Assembly (NCBI RefSeq): GCF_003672135.1
Contig: NC_039513.1
Coordinates: forward strand, 3,844,833-3,908,832
Length of the DNA stretch: 64,000 nt
Source of the DNA: Ooceraea biroi
Lineage: Eukaryota; Arthropoda; Insecta; Hymenoptera; Formicidae
Reading direction: 5' to 3'
Shown: positions 35,496 to 48,500 of the stretch, piece after piece
How positions within the stretch are numbered: position 1 is the stretch's first letter
Layout of the letters: each line of letters starts with the position of its first letter
Notes under the pieces: model-generated
What the model saw: only the letters and a program-made list of their open reading frames with translations
Database searches by the model: none
Told to the model about the DNA's origin: nothing
Program-made: the position numbers and the translations under genes

Positions 35496-36785
35496 CTCAA
35501 ACAATATAATTATATGTGGTATAATCTAGATAAAGAGTTTTAATTAAAGTACCGAGTAAACCGAAGAGACTTCACGAAATATCGCGCATGTACGTGTTTA
35601 GTAATATCGAATGTTTTGAGAAGACTGATTTAGATACATGAAATAATGGGAACGAAACAATGGTGCATTTATGGATAAAAAATAATGATAAATTGTAAAA
35701 TTGGAATTAATTTTTAAAATTGCATATTTGTTGACGAAAATTATAATAAAAGAAATTTGTTTGTTAAATATTATATGTTTCAATAAATGCTTACATATGA
35801 TACATACATATTTATCTGTTTGTAAATTGCAGTTGCATCTACGAGATGTCGACATCTTACATAAATTTATTTATAAAACTCCTATTACAACAGAGCTTAC
35901 GTCGGATTATAACACAACTATAAAAGAGGCAAAATATTGTAAACAGTATTAGGCAATATAAATTGGTTATGTGAGAAAAGTACGATAAAAATAGGAATCA
36001 GGAGGATTGTTATGTAATTGTCGCGGATACTTGCTGCATCGGATAAAATCGCAGTTAATCAAGAATCTTGAAAGCTTGATTCCCCTGCAAAATGTCAATT
36101 ATACTTATTGATTTCCATAATTATGATCCTTGCTTACGTATCGATCAAGGTAACTCGGAAATTTTCCAAGTTATTGTTACATTTGCTATTGAAGATTATG
36201 GAAATATTTGTGTATTAATGCATTGAACTTGACGTAAACAAAGTCGCTTGCATAGATAGGTACCGGTAAGTGGGATACAAAATGTCTTGTTTCGACGTAA
36301 TATACTATAACGGCTATAATATTTATTCTATTTTATATTTTGTAGAGCATAGAAATGTTAATATGTATTACAATAACGCGAATATACGATATCGTATCGT
36401 AGCAATGATTGGATTTCTTCAAAAACAATCTTCTAAAAATAAGCATAATAGTATTGTTTGAATTGTATAAGATTTGAAATCTTCAATTCAGCGACCAATC
36501 GATAATCGAATAATTTACCTAGATTTCGATTTTAGCATTTTGAATGGATAGACATCGATATCAATGTCGCAATTAATAACTAAAGACAAGCATCTAATTA
36601 GAATAAAATTGCACTTGCAGCGATTATTTACGAGGGAAAAGGCTAATTAAGTGAAAAGGTTAATTGAAGAATTTTAATCACCAGCATTTTTCTTTTAAGT
36701 AATAATCATTTGTACAAACAGAAGATTTTTTAAAAACTGTTTTTCATATAAATTGTCGTCATAAACACACATTATATTTTTTTTA
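35496..36785. other. Intergenic, no gene seen
   Basis: AT-rich, with overlapping short ORFs on both strands (35598-35952, 36270-36461) that have no motif. If the 35.3-kb ORF is real, earlier exons of that gene might be here or further right, but none is evident. Confidence 0.45.
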
Positions 36786-38537
36786 TTGAAATATAATGGT
36801 TTTCTTCTCTCTCTTGGGATACATGAATATTCTGCACCTACTATTATATACATATTGTGTTATATATATTTTAGAGCATATTATATTCATATTTTCCATT
36901 CTTTTGTTGTATCTTCTCTCTTCCTTGGGTTTCTTTTTCCTTTCACTTTCTTCATCCATTTCAATCTTTTTCCTTCTTCTCTCATTATCTCTACCACTGT
37001 TTTTCCAGTTTCCCTAGTTTCTACACATTCCTCTAAATTCCTCTTATGCGTTCTATTGTTTTATCTCTTTTACATATTCTTATATACTTTCTTTCCTTCT
37101 ACCATCCATATATCTATTTGCTTTTCACTCATTGCAGCATCTAAATCTAACGATTGTTTTTAGCTTTTCTTTTCTCTTTTGTATGAAGTGCCTTGGTCTC
37201 CCTTTTACCATCCATTTCTTGTAATTCTTTGCTGATTTTGAGTTGTTTATCTTTATTCTTAATTTTCATCTTTTCTGTCCATTCTTCTATAGAGTTTAGT
37301 TCTAAATCTCTCATTTTTTGCTTCCATTTTCCATCTTTTGATGTTTCTTTTCTTGTAAAAATCTTGCATTATTTTTTCCCCATTCTGTTTTATTTCATTC
37401 TTCTTTATCTATCTCTATTCTACACTCTTTCAATACTTTGTTTTCCGTTTTATTCTTCATTTTTTCCTGGAATTTCAGCATCCTAATTCCTGTCTCTATA
37501 CATATATTCTGAGAGGTAATTTGTTTCCTCTCTTACGATATATCCTGCTATTATCCTTTTTAAAACTAAGACCCATTTTATATATCTTTCCTGAATTGCC
37601 TATTTGACTCTATCCTTTTTCATTTTTTCCAGCCTCATACTTCTACTCCATACATTATTATACTTTTTACCATTGCATTGAACATCATTTTTCTCTCAAA
37701 ATTGCTTCCAAATTTTCTTTTTTCTATTTCCAAATCTGCTTTTTTAAGTACTTCTTTAAGTACGTCTCAGACCTCTCTCTGTCTAGAAGTAGTTCTTCGT
37801 TTATTCGCACTCTACATTTGGTTTCTTTATCGATCTTCTCTATGTTTTTTATCAACCTTTCATGAATTTTTTTCTCTCATATAAATTCATAACTTTTTCA
37901 TGTTAACTTTATCAAAGGCTGCCTTCAAATCTGCAAAGAATACAAATAATTTGTTTTTTTTCTTTGCCATGGTTTTCTCCGCAATCGTCTTCAAGACGAA
38001 GATGTTACCCATGCAACTTTTTCCTTCCCTGAATCCTGCCTGTGCTTCCGGAATTATCTTTAATTAGCTTTTCTCCTTCTAGCCTTAGCTTCTCTTCTAA
38101 TATAAATGCGTAAATCTTGTACAGTGTATCGAGGAGTGTTGCTCCTCTGTAATTTTGTATATCTTTCTCGTCTCCTTTTTTGAAGATTGGACAGATCAAT
38201 CCTGTTATCAATCCTGTTATCAATCCTGTTATCAATCCTGTAATCAATACTGTTTTCCAGTCTCCCAGTAACTTCTTTCCGTTCCATATTCCTCATATAA
38301 TTTCTTTCAATTTTCCTTTGGTCTTCCGTTTGCATAGAACATGTCCCATTTCTTATTTCATTTTCTCCTGCAGCTTTCTTTAGTGTTCTTATTGCTTTCT
38401 TCATCTGTTATTAGTTGTCTCTTTCTTCATCTTCTTTTCCATCTATTTCTTGATTTTGTAATTCTTCTTTCTTCCCCTCGTGTTGTTCTTTTCCGTCTAG
38501 TAGCGTCATAAAGTGTTTCCTCCATTCTTGAAGTGTT
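36780..38537 (-). pseudogene. 5'-truncated LINE (non-LTR retrotransposon) with reverse transcriptase remnants
   Basis: Read on the minus strand, homology starts at about 38537 (LQEWRKHFMTLLDGK). It continues through the pre-RT segment (AIRTLKKAAGENEI), the RT segment (CPIFKKGDEKDIQNYRGATL, YKIYAF), a frameshifted continuation (PEAQAGFREGKSC, then FFADLKAAFDKV, the RT motif with its first catalytic Asp), a post-RT part (NAMVKSIMYG) and a C-terminal Cys/His-type knuckle remnant. Many stops and frameshifts break it. On the plus strand the element shows as a T/C-rich tract. Its 3' end lies near the oligo-T at 36777-36785. It is a dead copy, about 1.75 kb. Clade not determined. Confidence 0.8.
38195..38254. 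repeat. 12-bp minisatellite (5 units) inside the LINE
   Basis: Five head-to-tail copies of ATCAATCCTGTT; the last two each carry a single change. The unit is a multiple of three, so it repeats four residues in the LINE reading frame (read ITGL on the minus strand), just before the ICPIFKKGD motif. Confidence 0.9.
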
Positions 38538-41500
38538 ATAAACATTATATTATGTATTTACATTTTACAATATTTAATATATCGTTATATATTTTATTGT
38601 TAGATTTACTATTATTTGTAGAGATGTGTAATTAGTTACGCTTTAATCAATAGACTCATAGAAACATCAAATTATACAGGGTTCAAATAAATAATCAATA
38701 GCACGATTAAAATTAAATATCAAAAGCGTATTATCATTTAATTACATTTATCTAACAGCTTTTGCGAATAATTAGAAAATGTAGTGACAGCACTATCATC
38801 ACATTGCTAAACTCTGAAATTTCGCATCCTGTAACTGTTCAATATTCATGGTCATGGCATGTTTGTTTGATTACTTTCAAATTTCATTTTATAGTATAGC
38901 AATATGCGATTCCCTACCGATCTAGCCGATATAAAAGCTACAGAGAATTTTGTAGCTTTTTCCGTTATAACTTTACTAACAGAATTTGCGTTATTTTGGA
39001 ACGCAAATATGTAACTGCAGATAATTGAACAACATAGTGTTGATACGAAAAAATATTATGTTAGATCTATTTCTGAAACAGCTATTGGAAATTCTAAAAC
39101 TAGTATTGTTTGTACATTATCTTATAAAAATTTAACAAAAATAATAATAAAATATTTAAAAATAAAAAGAAGAGTCTTCTCTGATATCATAAATAACGTG
39201 TGATTCTTATTTATTTATATAACGTGTAAGTCACAATTTTATGTATATATTATTAATTAGTTAATATTTAATTAATTTGTATAATTTATTTATATGTAAA
39301 TAATATTTATTTATTTCTCATACAATATATTCTCGATATTTACTGTACAAAGCAAGCAAAGCAAGCAAAAAGTAAGAACGCAGCATTATAATAAGTGTCA
39401 AAAAAATGGAAACTATAAGAATGTATGTAACTATAATTAAAACGAAATATCAATGGAGAAAGTATAAGTGGCAACATGATCGTTACTCTTTACGCAGACA
39501 ATTTCCTAACGTGTGTAGTCTCGTTTTAAAAATTCATGAACAATTCCTCGAAAGTGCATTCACCATCGGTGCCTGTTTCAAATATATCGTCATCAGACCG
39601 GTAATGTGCTATCTGGTTAAACACCTCGAGAGAAAAAGCATTGCGAAAGAACGTTCCATCGAGCATCATGGCGTTGCCTACGCTGAGATTGGCATAAACT
39701 CGTTTGAAAAATCATGGAGAAGATGCTCCTAGTAATGAAGGTAACGCTCACAATTTCGTTGACTTTTAAAATTTAACATTGAAACCTTTCCAATTATTCA
39801 CATGTTGATGCATTTTCGTTATTGTAAATCTCCCTTCGTTATTACAAGTCTTCCATGTTCTCCCTCTTTCTCTGTATCTTTATATTCAAAAAACTTTTTT
39901 TCAAACTACTCGTTATTATAAAGGCTACAAGTAAGCATACTTCAGTTTTTCTGTTTGTGTTATCCAGGTATCTTAAAAGAAATTAAAGAAGTTTTTCATT
40001 TTAGCAGGATTTCATTTCACACCATCTTTTTCCTAGTTACCTTTTAATAATTATTTTATAAAATATTTTCATGAAATTAAACTCTAGAAATACACGTACT
40101 TTATAACTTAACGTCATATTTTTATTTTTATTTCTAATTTGTGTCGAAAGCAGATCATTAATATATTAAATGTATTTGTTATATGTAGCACACTAATTTT
40201 ACAGTGTTACATGTTAAATGTATTGTACATATATAGTACTTGTTATTTTTGTTTTATAAATATATTAATTATTTTACAACGTATTATATTTTATTATGTT
40301 TTTTTGGGTCACATATTACTATAAAAATCCAAAGAACAATTACATACTTAAAAGATATTTAATAATCAAGATTTAAGTGCATATACTTGCATGTATAGAA
40401 TACTCATTCTAGGACATTAAATGTCAAGCCGTATAAAATTACAATAAGTTGTATGTACTTCGTAAGGCCATAATTACATCATAATCTCTCGGGACGTGTA
40501 ACTTCACGTAATGTTCGTTGCTTGTGTGTACCTGCTTGTATGTATAGCGCCATTTATCGAACGGTCATTGCGAGTACCGCATTGCAAGGATTACATTCTT
40601 TTGCAATAATTTATAATGTTAATTATTCATCTTGGTGGAGAAACGGTTCTTGTTAGGTAGAAAAATCAAATACTTTCGCTATCATAATTGATGCCTCTTT
40701 CTCAATGAATTCTTAAACAAATGCATCTATCTTTTGCTTTACAAGTTATGTTTACTAACAGTGTTAGAGTTTTCGAAAAATTGTAAATTTTTATGTGTTT
40801 AATACAAACTACTCCTTTTTGTTTATTTTTAATTTGCACATCTGATGTTCGATATTCTGAATTATAAGGAAAGAGAATAAATTATATTTTTATATTTTAT
40901 TATTAATTAAAATTTTATTATTATATTTAATTTAGTAATCTGTTTTATAATTTAATTGTAATCTAGCTGAAAAAGATATGTACGTTATGTTGATTATAAT
41001 AATAAAACAAGAATTTTTTAAATTAAAATTTTAATTCATTAATGTTGTATGTATTGCGTGCCGCCATCTGTTGAGTCTTATGACAAAGAACGAATCTCAG
41101 TAAAGTACTCAGTTAAGTATATTCCTCGATGTATTCCAGAAAATCACATGCAATCACGGTATCATTAGTGTGTTATTTTTCTTTCAGTTCCGCTTGCTCG
41201 AAAATCATTTTGTTTATTGATTCTGTGGACACGTACGACCTCCAAACTCATTGAAATTTGCAAACATATTTCTCGTTTATTATGCTACTATCTGTCTTCT
41301 TTATCTTCAATATTTTCACATTCCGCTTCTGTATTGTGTTCGTCTTTAATTTATAATTTTGCAAGATAATATCGAACGTGATTGCATTCGAAATTTCGAT
41401 TTACGAAGGTGTCTCCTCGACAGTTATGCAAATTTCAATATTTAAAAAATAAGAATGTTTGTTTTTTCTATATTTCATGTTCTAATTTTATGTTCTATAT

Positions 41501-42564
41501 TTTATATTCTACTATATTTGTATTAATTTGTATACGTGGAAACATTCTCTCAGAAATTGCAATTTTATTTTTAAAGTATACTTTTTACAGTTTATAGTAT
41601 ATATATTAAGCCAATTGGAATCTATTTTATATCTATAAAATATCAGTAGACCATGGATAATATAAAATTATACTCAAGCATCTAATTTCGGTATTACTTA
41701 ATAAGTAACATGAAATATTTATTCTCGTAATCGAGTACTTTTCGTAATATCTACATTTAATCTCATCTTCCTGAACACGTAAGATATATATGTTCATAAT
41801 TCTTAAATACTCATATCTTCATTTAGATATCTCTATATTCAATAATATCACTACATTATTACTAAAAACTATTTTTTAAGTACTCAGTATCTTATATGAG
41901 TACTTGTATCTTGCGAAGTATCTTCACACCTTCGTGCTCCCTATCAGGTGCTGCCCTCTTTTGTGCACTAGAACGGAAAGCGCTAGTTCGCAGGCGCACA
42001 TGTCCTGGTATATATACCGGTTCATCGTCTCCGGAACGTTAAGCGAGACGCATTCCTTCCTCGCGTTCCGCCGATGCTGGAACTACCATTTGCTCCTCTG
42101 CGTCCCCATGTACCCTCCGCACCCTACTCTCTCACGATCATCGTCCTAGCATCAGTTTCACAGTAGTTGGCTCGTAACGGTCGCATTCTGCCGCCGACCA
42201 GTCCCCATCATCGACAATCCGTCTGATCGTCTTCCTACAGCAGGTCAAGCTGTTCTTGCCTCTCTTGGCGCTCCGCGTCTACCTACTTTCCCTCGCTCCG
42301 ACGACTCTTTGTCTCTTTTGCTCGACCGTATTTCTCCCCACTTACTCATTCACTTGCCTCCGTCTGTTCGCGCGTTTTCCCGGGTCTTATCCGCACGCCC
42401 GTGAACGATAAGAGCGACAGTGTCAGGGTCAGTGCGAGTGGGGCATCGCGGCGGCGTGCAGGGACGGACGTTGGAGTCGTTTAGTACGGTGCAGTGTGGG
42501 TGAAGGGCTTGTTCTCCGTTGTATCTCCGTTGTCCCGTCTGGTCATCGGTCTCCTCCGACAAAC
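38538..42564. other. Intergenic region between the LINE and the CAD gene
   Basis: AT-rich up to about 41.9 kb, then GC-richer. A 108-codon plus-strand ORF at 39406-39732 overlaps a minus-strand open frame (about 39690-39527, VGNAMMLDGTFFRNAF...) of equal plausibility; neither is identified. From about 41,940 to 42,560 GC and CpG content rise sharply without a TATA box. This probably contains the promoter and 5' UTR of the CAD gene. Confidence 0.4.
41940..42564 (+). promoter_or_regulatory. Probable CpG-rich promoter and 5' UTR of the CAD gene
   Basis: About 600 bp directly upstream of the CAD start codon is markedly richer in GC and CpG than the flanks, and has no TATA box near the ATG. The reading frame upstream of the ATG stays open for about 80 bases but has no ATG, so 42565 is the first in-frame start. 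The transcription start cannot be placed from sequence. Confidence 0.35.
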
Positions 42565-45500
42565 ATGTCCCTCATTGCAGACTGCTTTCGCCGTCTGACG
42601 GATATGTCCTCCAAGAGCGAGGTATGCGACACACGCTGCTCTTATCTTGCATGACAAATGTCAACTTGCTCCGCGATATCGAGGTAGCCAGCATCCGAGT
42701 ATCCGAGCGGGTAGTGAAATGCATGTTTGGTATCGTGTTTACAAGAGCGTTTGCGCTGATCAAAGAAATTCTTTCTCGATGAGCTCAGATTTTCTGTCGA
42801 ATTAATTATATCGGATTGTGTAACATTCGTTTATACATTTGTCTCGTTTTTTAAAGTGTTTTTAATATGGGTTGTAACATATATTTGTTGTTAAAAATAC
42901 GAATGGAACGAATATGTGTTGCAATCCAATATTTATTCAACGGTCACTTCTGAGTTGAAAGGTTCACCGTATGAACTTTGAAAGCAAGTCACGATCAACG
43001 CTTTTTCGCGATTAAATGGAGAAGCGTAAAAGTGCAGCATCAATTAGATAGATGCAAAATATATTACGGGGCAAGGCCTGATTTAATGTTATGGCGTAAC
43101 GTGATGTAAAAAAAGATCAATATTATATATTGCGACGTAACTTTCAGGCCTGTCGATGATTTTTTATAAATATTTTCAAGTAGCATTGTGAAACGTCTGT
43201 TATTGATTTTCACGTATTACAGGAGTATTAATTCTCTTGATATTAAGCAAAACTTGGCACTGATGTATATTTTTGCGCAAGGATTCGAATTTACACGGTT
43301 TAAATTTAATTTACCAATCTCGTTGTTAATCAGAGATGTATATGAGAAAGGAGAGTTTGTCGAGTTTCAATATTAGCAGTTTTCATTATTCATGACATTT
43401 GCATTTTCACTTGACATATCGAGTGGCCTCAACTGGACGCCATTGATGATAAAATGTAGGTCATTCGAAGAAATTGTGCATGTACCTAGCTCTGAAATCT
43501 GATGGCCTTGAACATGATGCTAAGTGCAATTACGCGGCTACTTGGTTCTAGATAATCTAATATTGCGCGACATCGCTTAATGCAAGTTATTTCACGTCGG
43601 CGAAGCTTAAATATCAGAGATCGCTGCGATGTTTAAATCTGAATTTTCTTATGTTGGTTCATGATTTATGAAAAGTTTTACTATTCATCTACTTTACGCA
43701 ATAACATTTTCTTTTATCAAATACACTATTACTCCATTTACAAAAGGATGTTATTAATTATGTGCAATTACATATTAGTTACATGGAACTGGAAAAACTG
43801 ATAAATTCATTTCAGCTCAAAGGCTACAAAGTGACGGATGTGAACCGTACTCGAAAATTCGGTGTTGCCTGTCGCAATTTTCAGGACCTGAAACGAAAAG
43901 CATGCTCAAAATTAAATGTAAGTACATACTGACACGAAATAAACATTATCTTTAATATTATTTGCATTACGCTGATATTATATATGATGCATTCATCCCC
44001 TACAATCTATACGTATATGTATTACATTGGAATAGATGTATCGTATGAATAATGCAACGAAACGCATTTTCACGCAATGTAACTTCGTGCAATAACGTGC
44101 AATAACGAAATTTCCCATGTAAATGTTGCACATCCACATTTATCGAGTTATTTGGCAGATGAGTGCATGAGTTTCAAGTTGAATATCTTTGAACATATCG
44201 CGTGATCATTACATAACTAACGCGAGTTCTCACTTAAGGCAATCGACTTATAGAAACTTTGGTTTGTCGAAAAATAAAATAAAGAAAAACAGAAATTTTG
44301 AAAATTATAATTTGATATTTAAAAAATTGTTTTTCACCTTGAAATATTTGCACTATTTATCGGATGTGTCACAACACAATAAAGAGCAAAAGCAGCATTT
44401 GATGTACTGAGCGGGTCATTGCTGCTCGAGTTACGCTTATTCAATGCATTGTAGGATGTGGTATTTGTCCTTGTGCCGTCGAAAGCAAGAATAGCGCTCG
44501 GTGCATGTGCACCATTCGCACTTATTCAATGCATTTATTCTTTCTCTCCATTGTATGGTCGACGTCATATGTGGTCGAGACACTTTAAAAGATTTATTCC
44601 TCTAGAAATCAAGAATGATAATAAAAGAAATATTATAGCTATTAAAAGATCCGCTAAGCATGACATATACAATACGAAAGAATATAAGTGTATTATATAT
44701 AAACACACACCTATTTATTAACAAGAGCTTTTACTGAATCGAAATCAATCCATAGTACTTTTATTAATGAGAATATGTATCGCAACTTATGACACGAATT
44801 GTACAATTATTATTTACATTTAGTCAAACGCACTTCCGTTCTTACTTTCTTGCCGACTTACTGCAGTCATTTTCTATGAGTTTTAATTATTTATGCCGTC
44901 ATAATCACAATACGTAATAATCTAGCAGGAGTATAAATCAGAATAAATGTATATCGAAAGTCATAATTTATATTATTGGATTGTAACAAAAGTTCATAGT
45001 GTTATTTTAGTGAAATTCCAAAATTATTTGTATATATATTTATTTATTTATTCAACTATATATGCGCTGTCTTGTTCTATTAACATTTGCCATCTTTGTG
45101 GTAGCTTCATAATTCCATCTTTCTAGAGAGAGAGAGAGAGAGAGAGAAGTTGTTACTTTTTTCATTAAAAAAATTAAACAACTCTACGGACTTTTGTTAC
45201 AATCCAATATTTCTCGTGTAGTAACAATTGATAAAAGTGTCGTAATATGATGAAAATGCTCACCAAAAGATGTACGTGTGTGTATGTGTATTCTGGATCA
45301 TGGTCGTATCGTATTGATATCACAAACATTTTTCGACTGCCCTTGATGTGAAAGAGGCTGGAAGTGCACGGCATAGCTGGTAACATTTTGATGGTGGGTA
45401 GGTAGGTTAATCCGGTTGCAGCGTGTCCTTGAAATCCGCATCCACCCGCAATTGCTGGCTCTATCGAACCAGCCGGGCCAGGGACAGGAAACGATCTCAA

Positions 45501-48500
45501 TATCAAGGTCGCGAATCCATTCCTCGCCTTAACTCAGGATTCAGCTTGAGTACTTTGCTATGTCAATGTCAACACGGAGCAACATAGAATTATCAATATT
45601 CTCGTCTTAGGATTGATATCTTCAGAGGAACCATTACGTAAAAAAAATCGGGATATTTCTAATAAATTTTCAAACAAGTCACTTTCTACTTCCAAATTAA
45701 TGAATTAATAAATAAATGAATTAAAGAACGCAATTAGAAACGATAATAAAATTGTTCTATAATACATTAGGTTGTATAATATATACAGTAGGTAACTGCG
45801 CTGCTAGGTAATATGCAACCAACCTAACAGAAATTAAAAAAGAAACCTAATAATAATTTATTGCGCGTCGAAGATAAGCGCACAAAATACGATAGAAATT
45901 GTGCAACGACCTAATGATAAGCGTTTTAACATTAATTAATGCAACAACCTAATAATAAGCGAACAGTTGACGGATTAACACCCAATTCCATTGTATTGTG
46001 TTAGTAACAACATTGATGACGTATTATAAACAACTTGAGCCAGGAAATAATACCATGTTATAGCTAATAAGAATATTGCTGTGAAAAACTTATTTCTTTT
46101 CTAATTATTCCTAAAAAAATTCAAACTTTTAACATTCTTTCTGTGATCGAGAAAAGTTGAAGATTTATAGAATGGACGCGCGACAAATTCTAACTCGGAC
46201 CCGTATTGTTCTCAAGTCGTTCAAAAGAAATTTCCATAATTTTCGTCATGCTGAGAAGAGCGATATGTAAGTTAGAAAAGTGGTCGGCCTTCGGAGGATT
46301 ATTTACGGGAATTGAATGAGGGTACATTATATCGTTGCCTTGATATGCTCAAGATATCTAGTATTCTCTTGAAAATACTTCGTAATGTACTTCGTCATCG
46401 ATCATTTATTCAATATAGTTATAGAATATAATTAATAGTTGTCCATCCGAACGAGAAAATCCTTTCTATGCAAATGTATTCAACGTAATACCTATTATTC
46501 AACGAGGATTAATTAGATAGGATTAGCGGTATACAATCCTTCGTTCTTGCAGGTAACTAACGATCCGGCGGAGGTAAATGTCTTTCTGCTGGATGGGTCA
46601 TTGATCGATGAGGAGTATTTTCATACATTGGAGCCACAGACCACTTTGATATTACAAAAGCCAGGAGACAAAGTGTTGACCGGTTAGTGTAACGACATAA
46701 TATGGCGTAAAATCCATTAGCACCATGGAACTGGAGCAAATAACGTGATTATATTGACGATAAACCAAATATTTTATTTTTAACCTTTGAAATTACATTA
46801 CTTGTTTCAGTTCCAATTAAGAACTAACAGCCGAATTATTAGTATAGAAAAAATTATAGAAAAAATTAGATTTGTAATTGTGTGAGGAGTTAGTTGCAAT
46901 AACAGTATTAAAGGATTAAAATTACGACGTAGAATGGCTAATGGAATCTTTAAACCTCGAAGTAACTGCTCAGTGAAATGTAGCTTGTCACTCCTTTCTA
47001 AATGACGGGAGACTTCAGAAAAGGTCACCAGCCATGGTGTAATGTTTTTACCATCAGTATTTACTTTTTATACTTTCTAAAAATATGTATATTCGCACGG
47101 ATCTTACAAATTTATGCAACTAATACTTTTATTGCATCTCAGCTCTTCAGGTTTTAATCAATCAATAATTGCACGTGATCGTCAACAAATTCACAGAGAA
47201 TTGCACCATAAAAGACACATCGTAGATAATATTATATATAAACATTATTTCTTTTATTATTTTACATCTTCTTAATAATCTTGCACTATAAATTTATCAC
47301 CCTTTACTGTCATAACTTAAAAGCAAATTGACAAAGCAAAGATACAAATTATCTGATAATTTATTTCACGCAACAATAAGAAACACACCGTGAGCCTGGA
47401 CAAGCGCCAAAGTTAAATATTTCAATTCAGTCTGTTCAAAGTTTGCGAACTTCTTGGCAACGCCGAATGCATCTCGGAGAAAAGTAGATCGCACTCTATC
47501 ACCGATACGAGCGAGGACGTTGTTTTTTTGGTATGATAAATTTTTTTCAAGGATAAACGTTTTTCCATAGATGCAGACATTCTTTACGATGCACTGAGAC
47601 GCGTGAATATCGATTTCCTCATCGCTGGCGAAAGGGTGGCACAATTCCTGACGGAAAATCTGAAAGCCAAAGTCTCCGTGTTGAACAACGTGTTGAACAA
47701 AGACGACTCCAAGACGGCACTTAGCACGAGGGAAGAGCATCCAGAGTGGTTTGAAGACCTGGAGACTAATTACACGAGCAAGGCAAGTTTAGTAAAGCGA
47801 GGTCATTTATTACAATGTCCTACATTTTAACTAATGTTACGTAACATTATTAACATTTCTAACTTTCTGAGAAATATTTTTATCCTTTTTTAGGGATTTG
47901 TAAATTAAAAGATTTACATTAATACTTTATTTCATTTGACAGGAAGCATTCATGCATCGCAGATGTCAGGACAGGATACGCACTTTTCTCTATAAAACAA
48001 TTGAACAGATCAAATGCTCGGACGTGTATATAAACGATCAAAAGGCGAGACAGCAACTCCTACGTACAATAGCGTTCTTCAAGCTTCAGATTAAAGAGGA
48101 TCACTACTTCGGGTATTACTTTGACAGGAGCAGAGCGGAGACTGATTCTAAGGATGATGTTGACGAGACCGATTCAAGTCAATGTTACGAGCATTGTCCG
48201 TGTAGGCTTGGACGTATCGACGACGAAAGATATCTGCAATTATCATCCATCGAAAATATGCAACCAGATACAAACACGACTGCCGATCCAGCTAAGATCG
48301 ATGAGACAGACGCGCGGAAGCTCACGGAATGTGAGAAAATTGCGAAGAAAGTGGCGGGCGATGAAACGGAAAGCTGTCCTTATCGGGTGAAATCGCGAGG
48401 AAGGCATGAACAAATCGCCATTTGCGATAAGAAGGGCGAATTTAGGTGCGAGGGAAGATGGAATATGGACGGCTGTGCCTACGGCGATAGGCACAAAATC

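Noticed and set aside
38195..38254. Regular short repeats that could suggest a CRISPR-like array
   Set aside because: Contiguous 12-bp units without spacers, inside a LINE; it is a minisatellite.
47366..47740. 124-codon minus-strand ORF
   Set aside because: Antisense shadow of CAD exon 4; the plus-strand exon has family motifs and correct splice phases.
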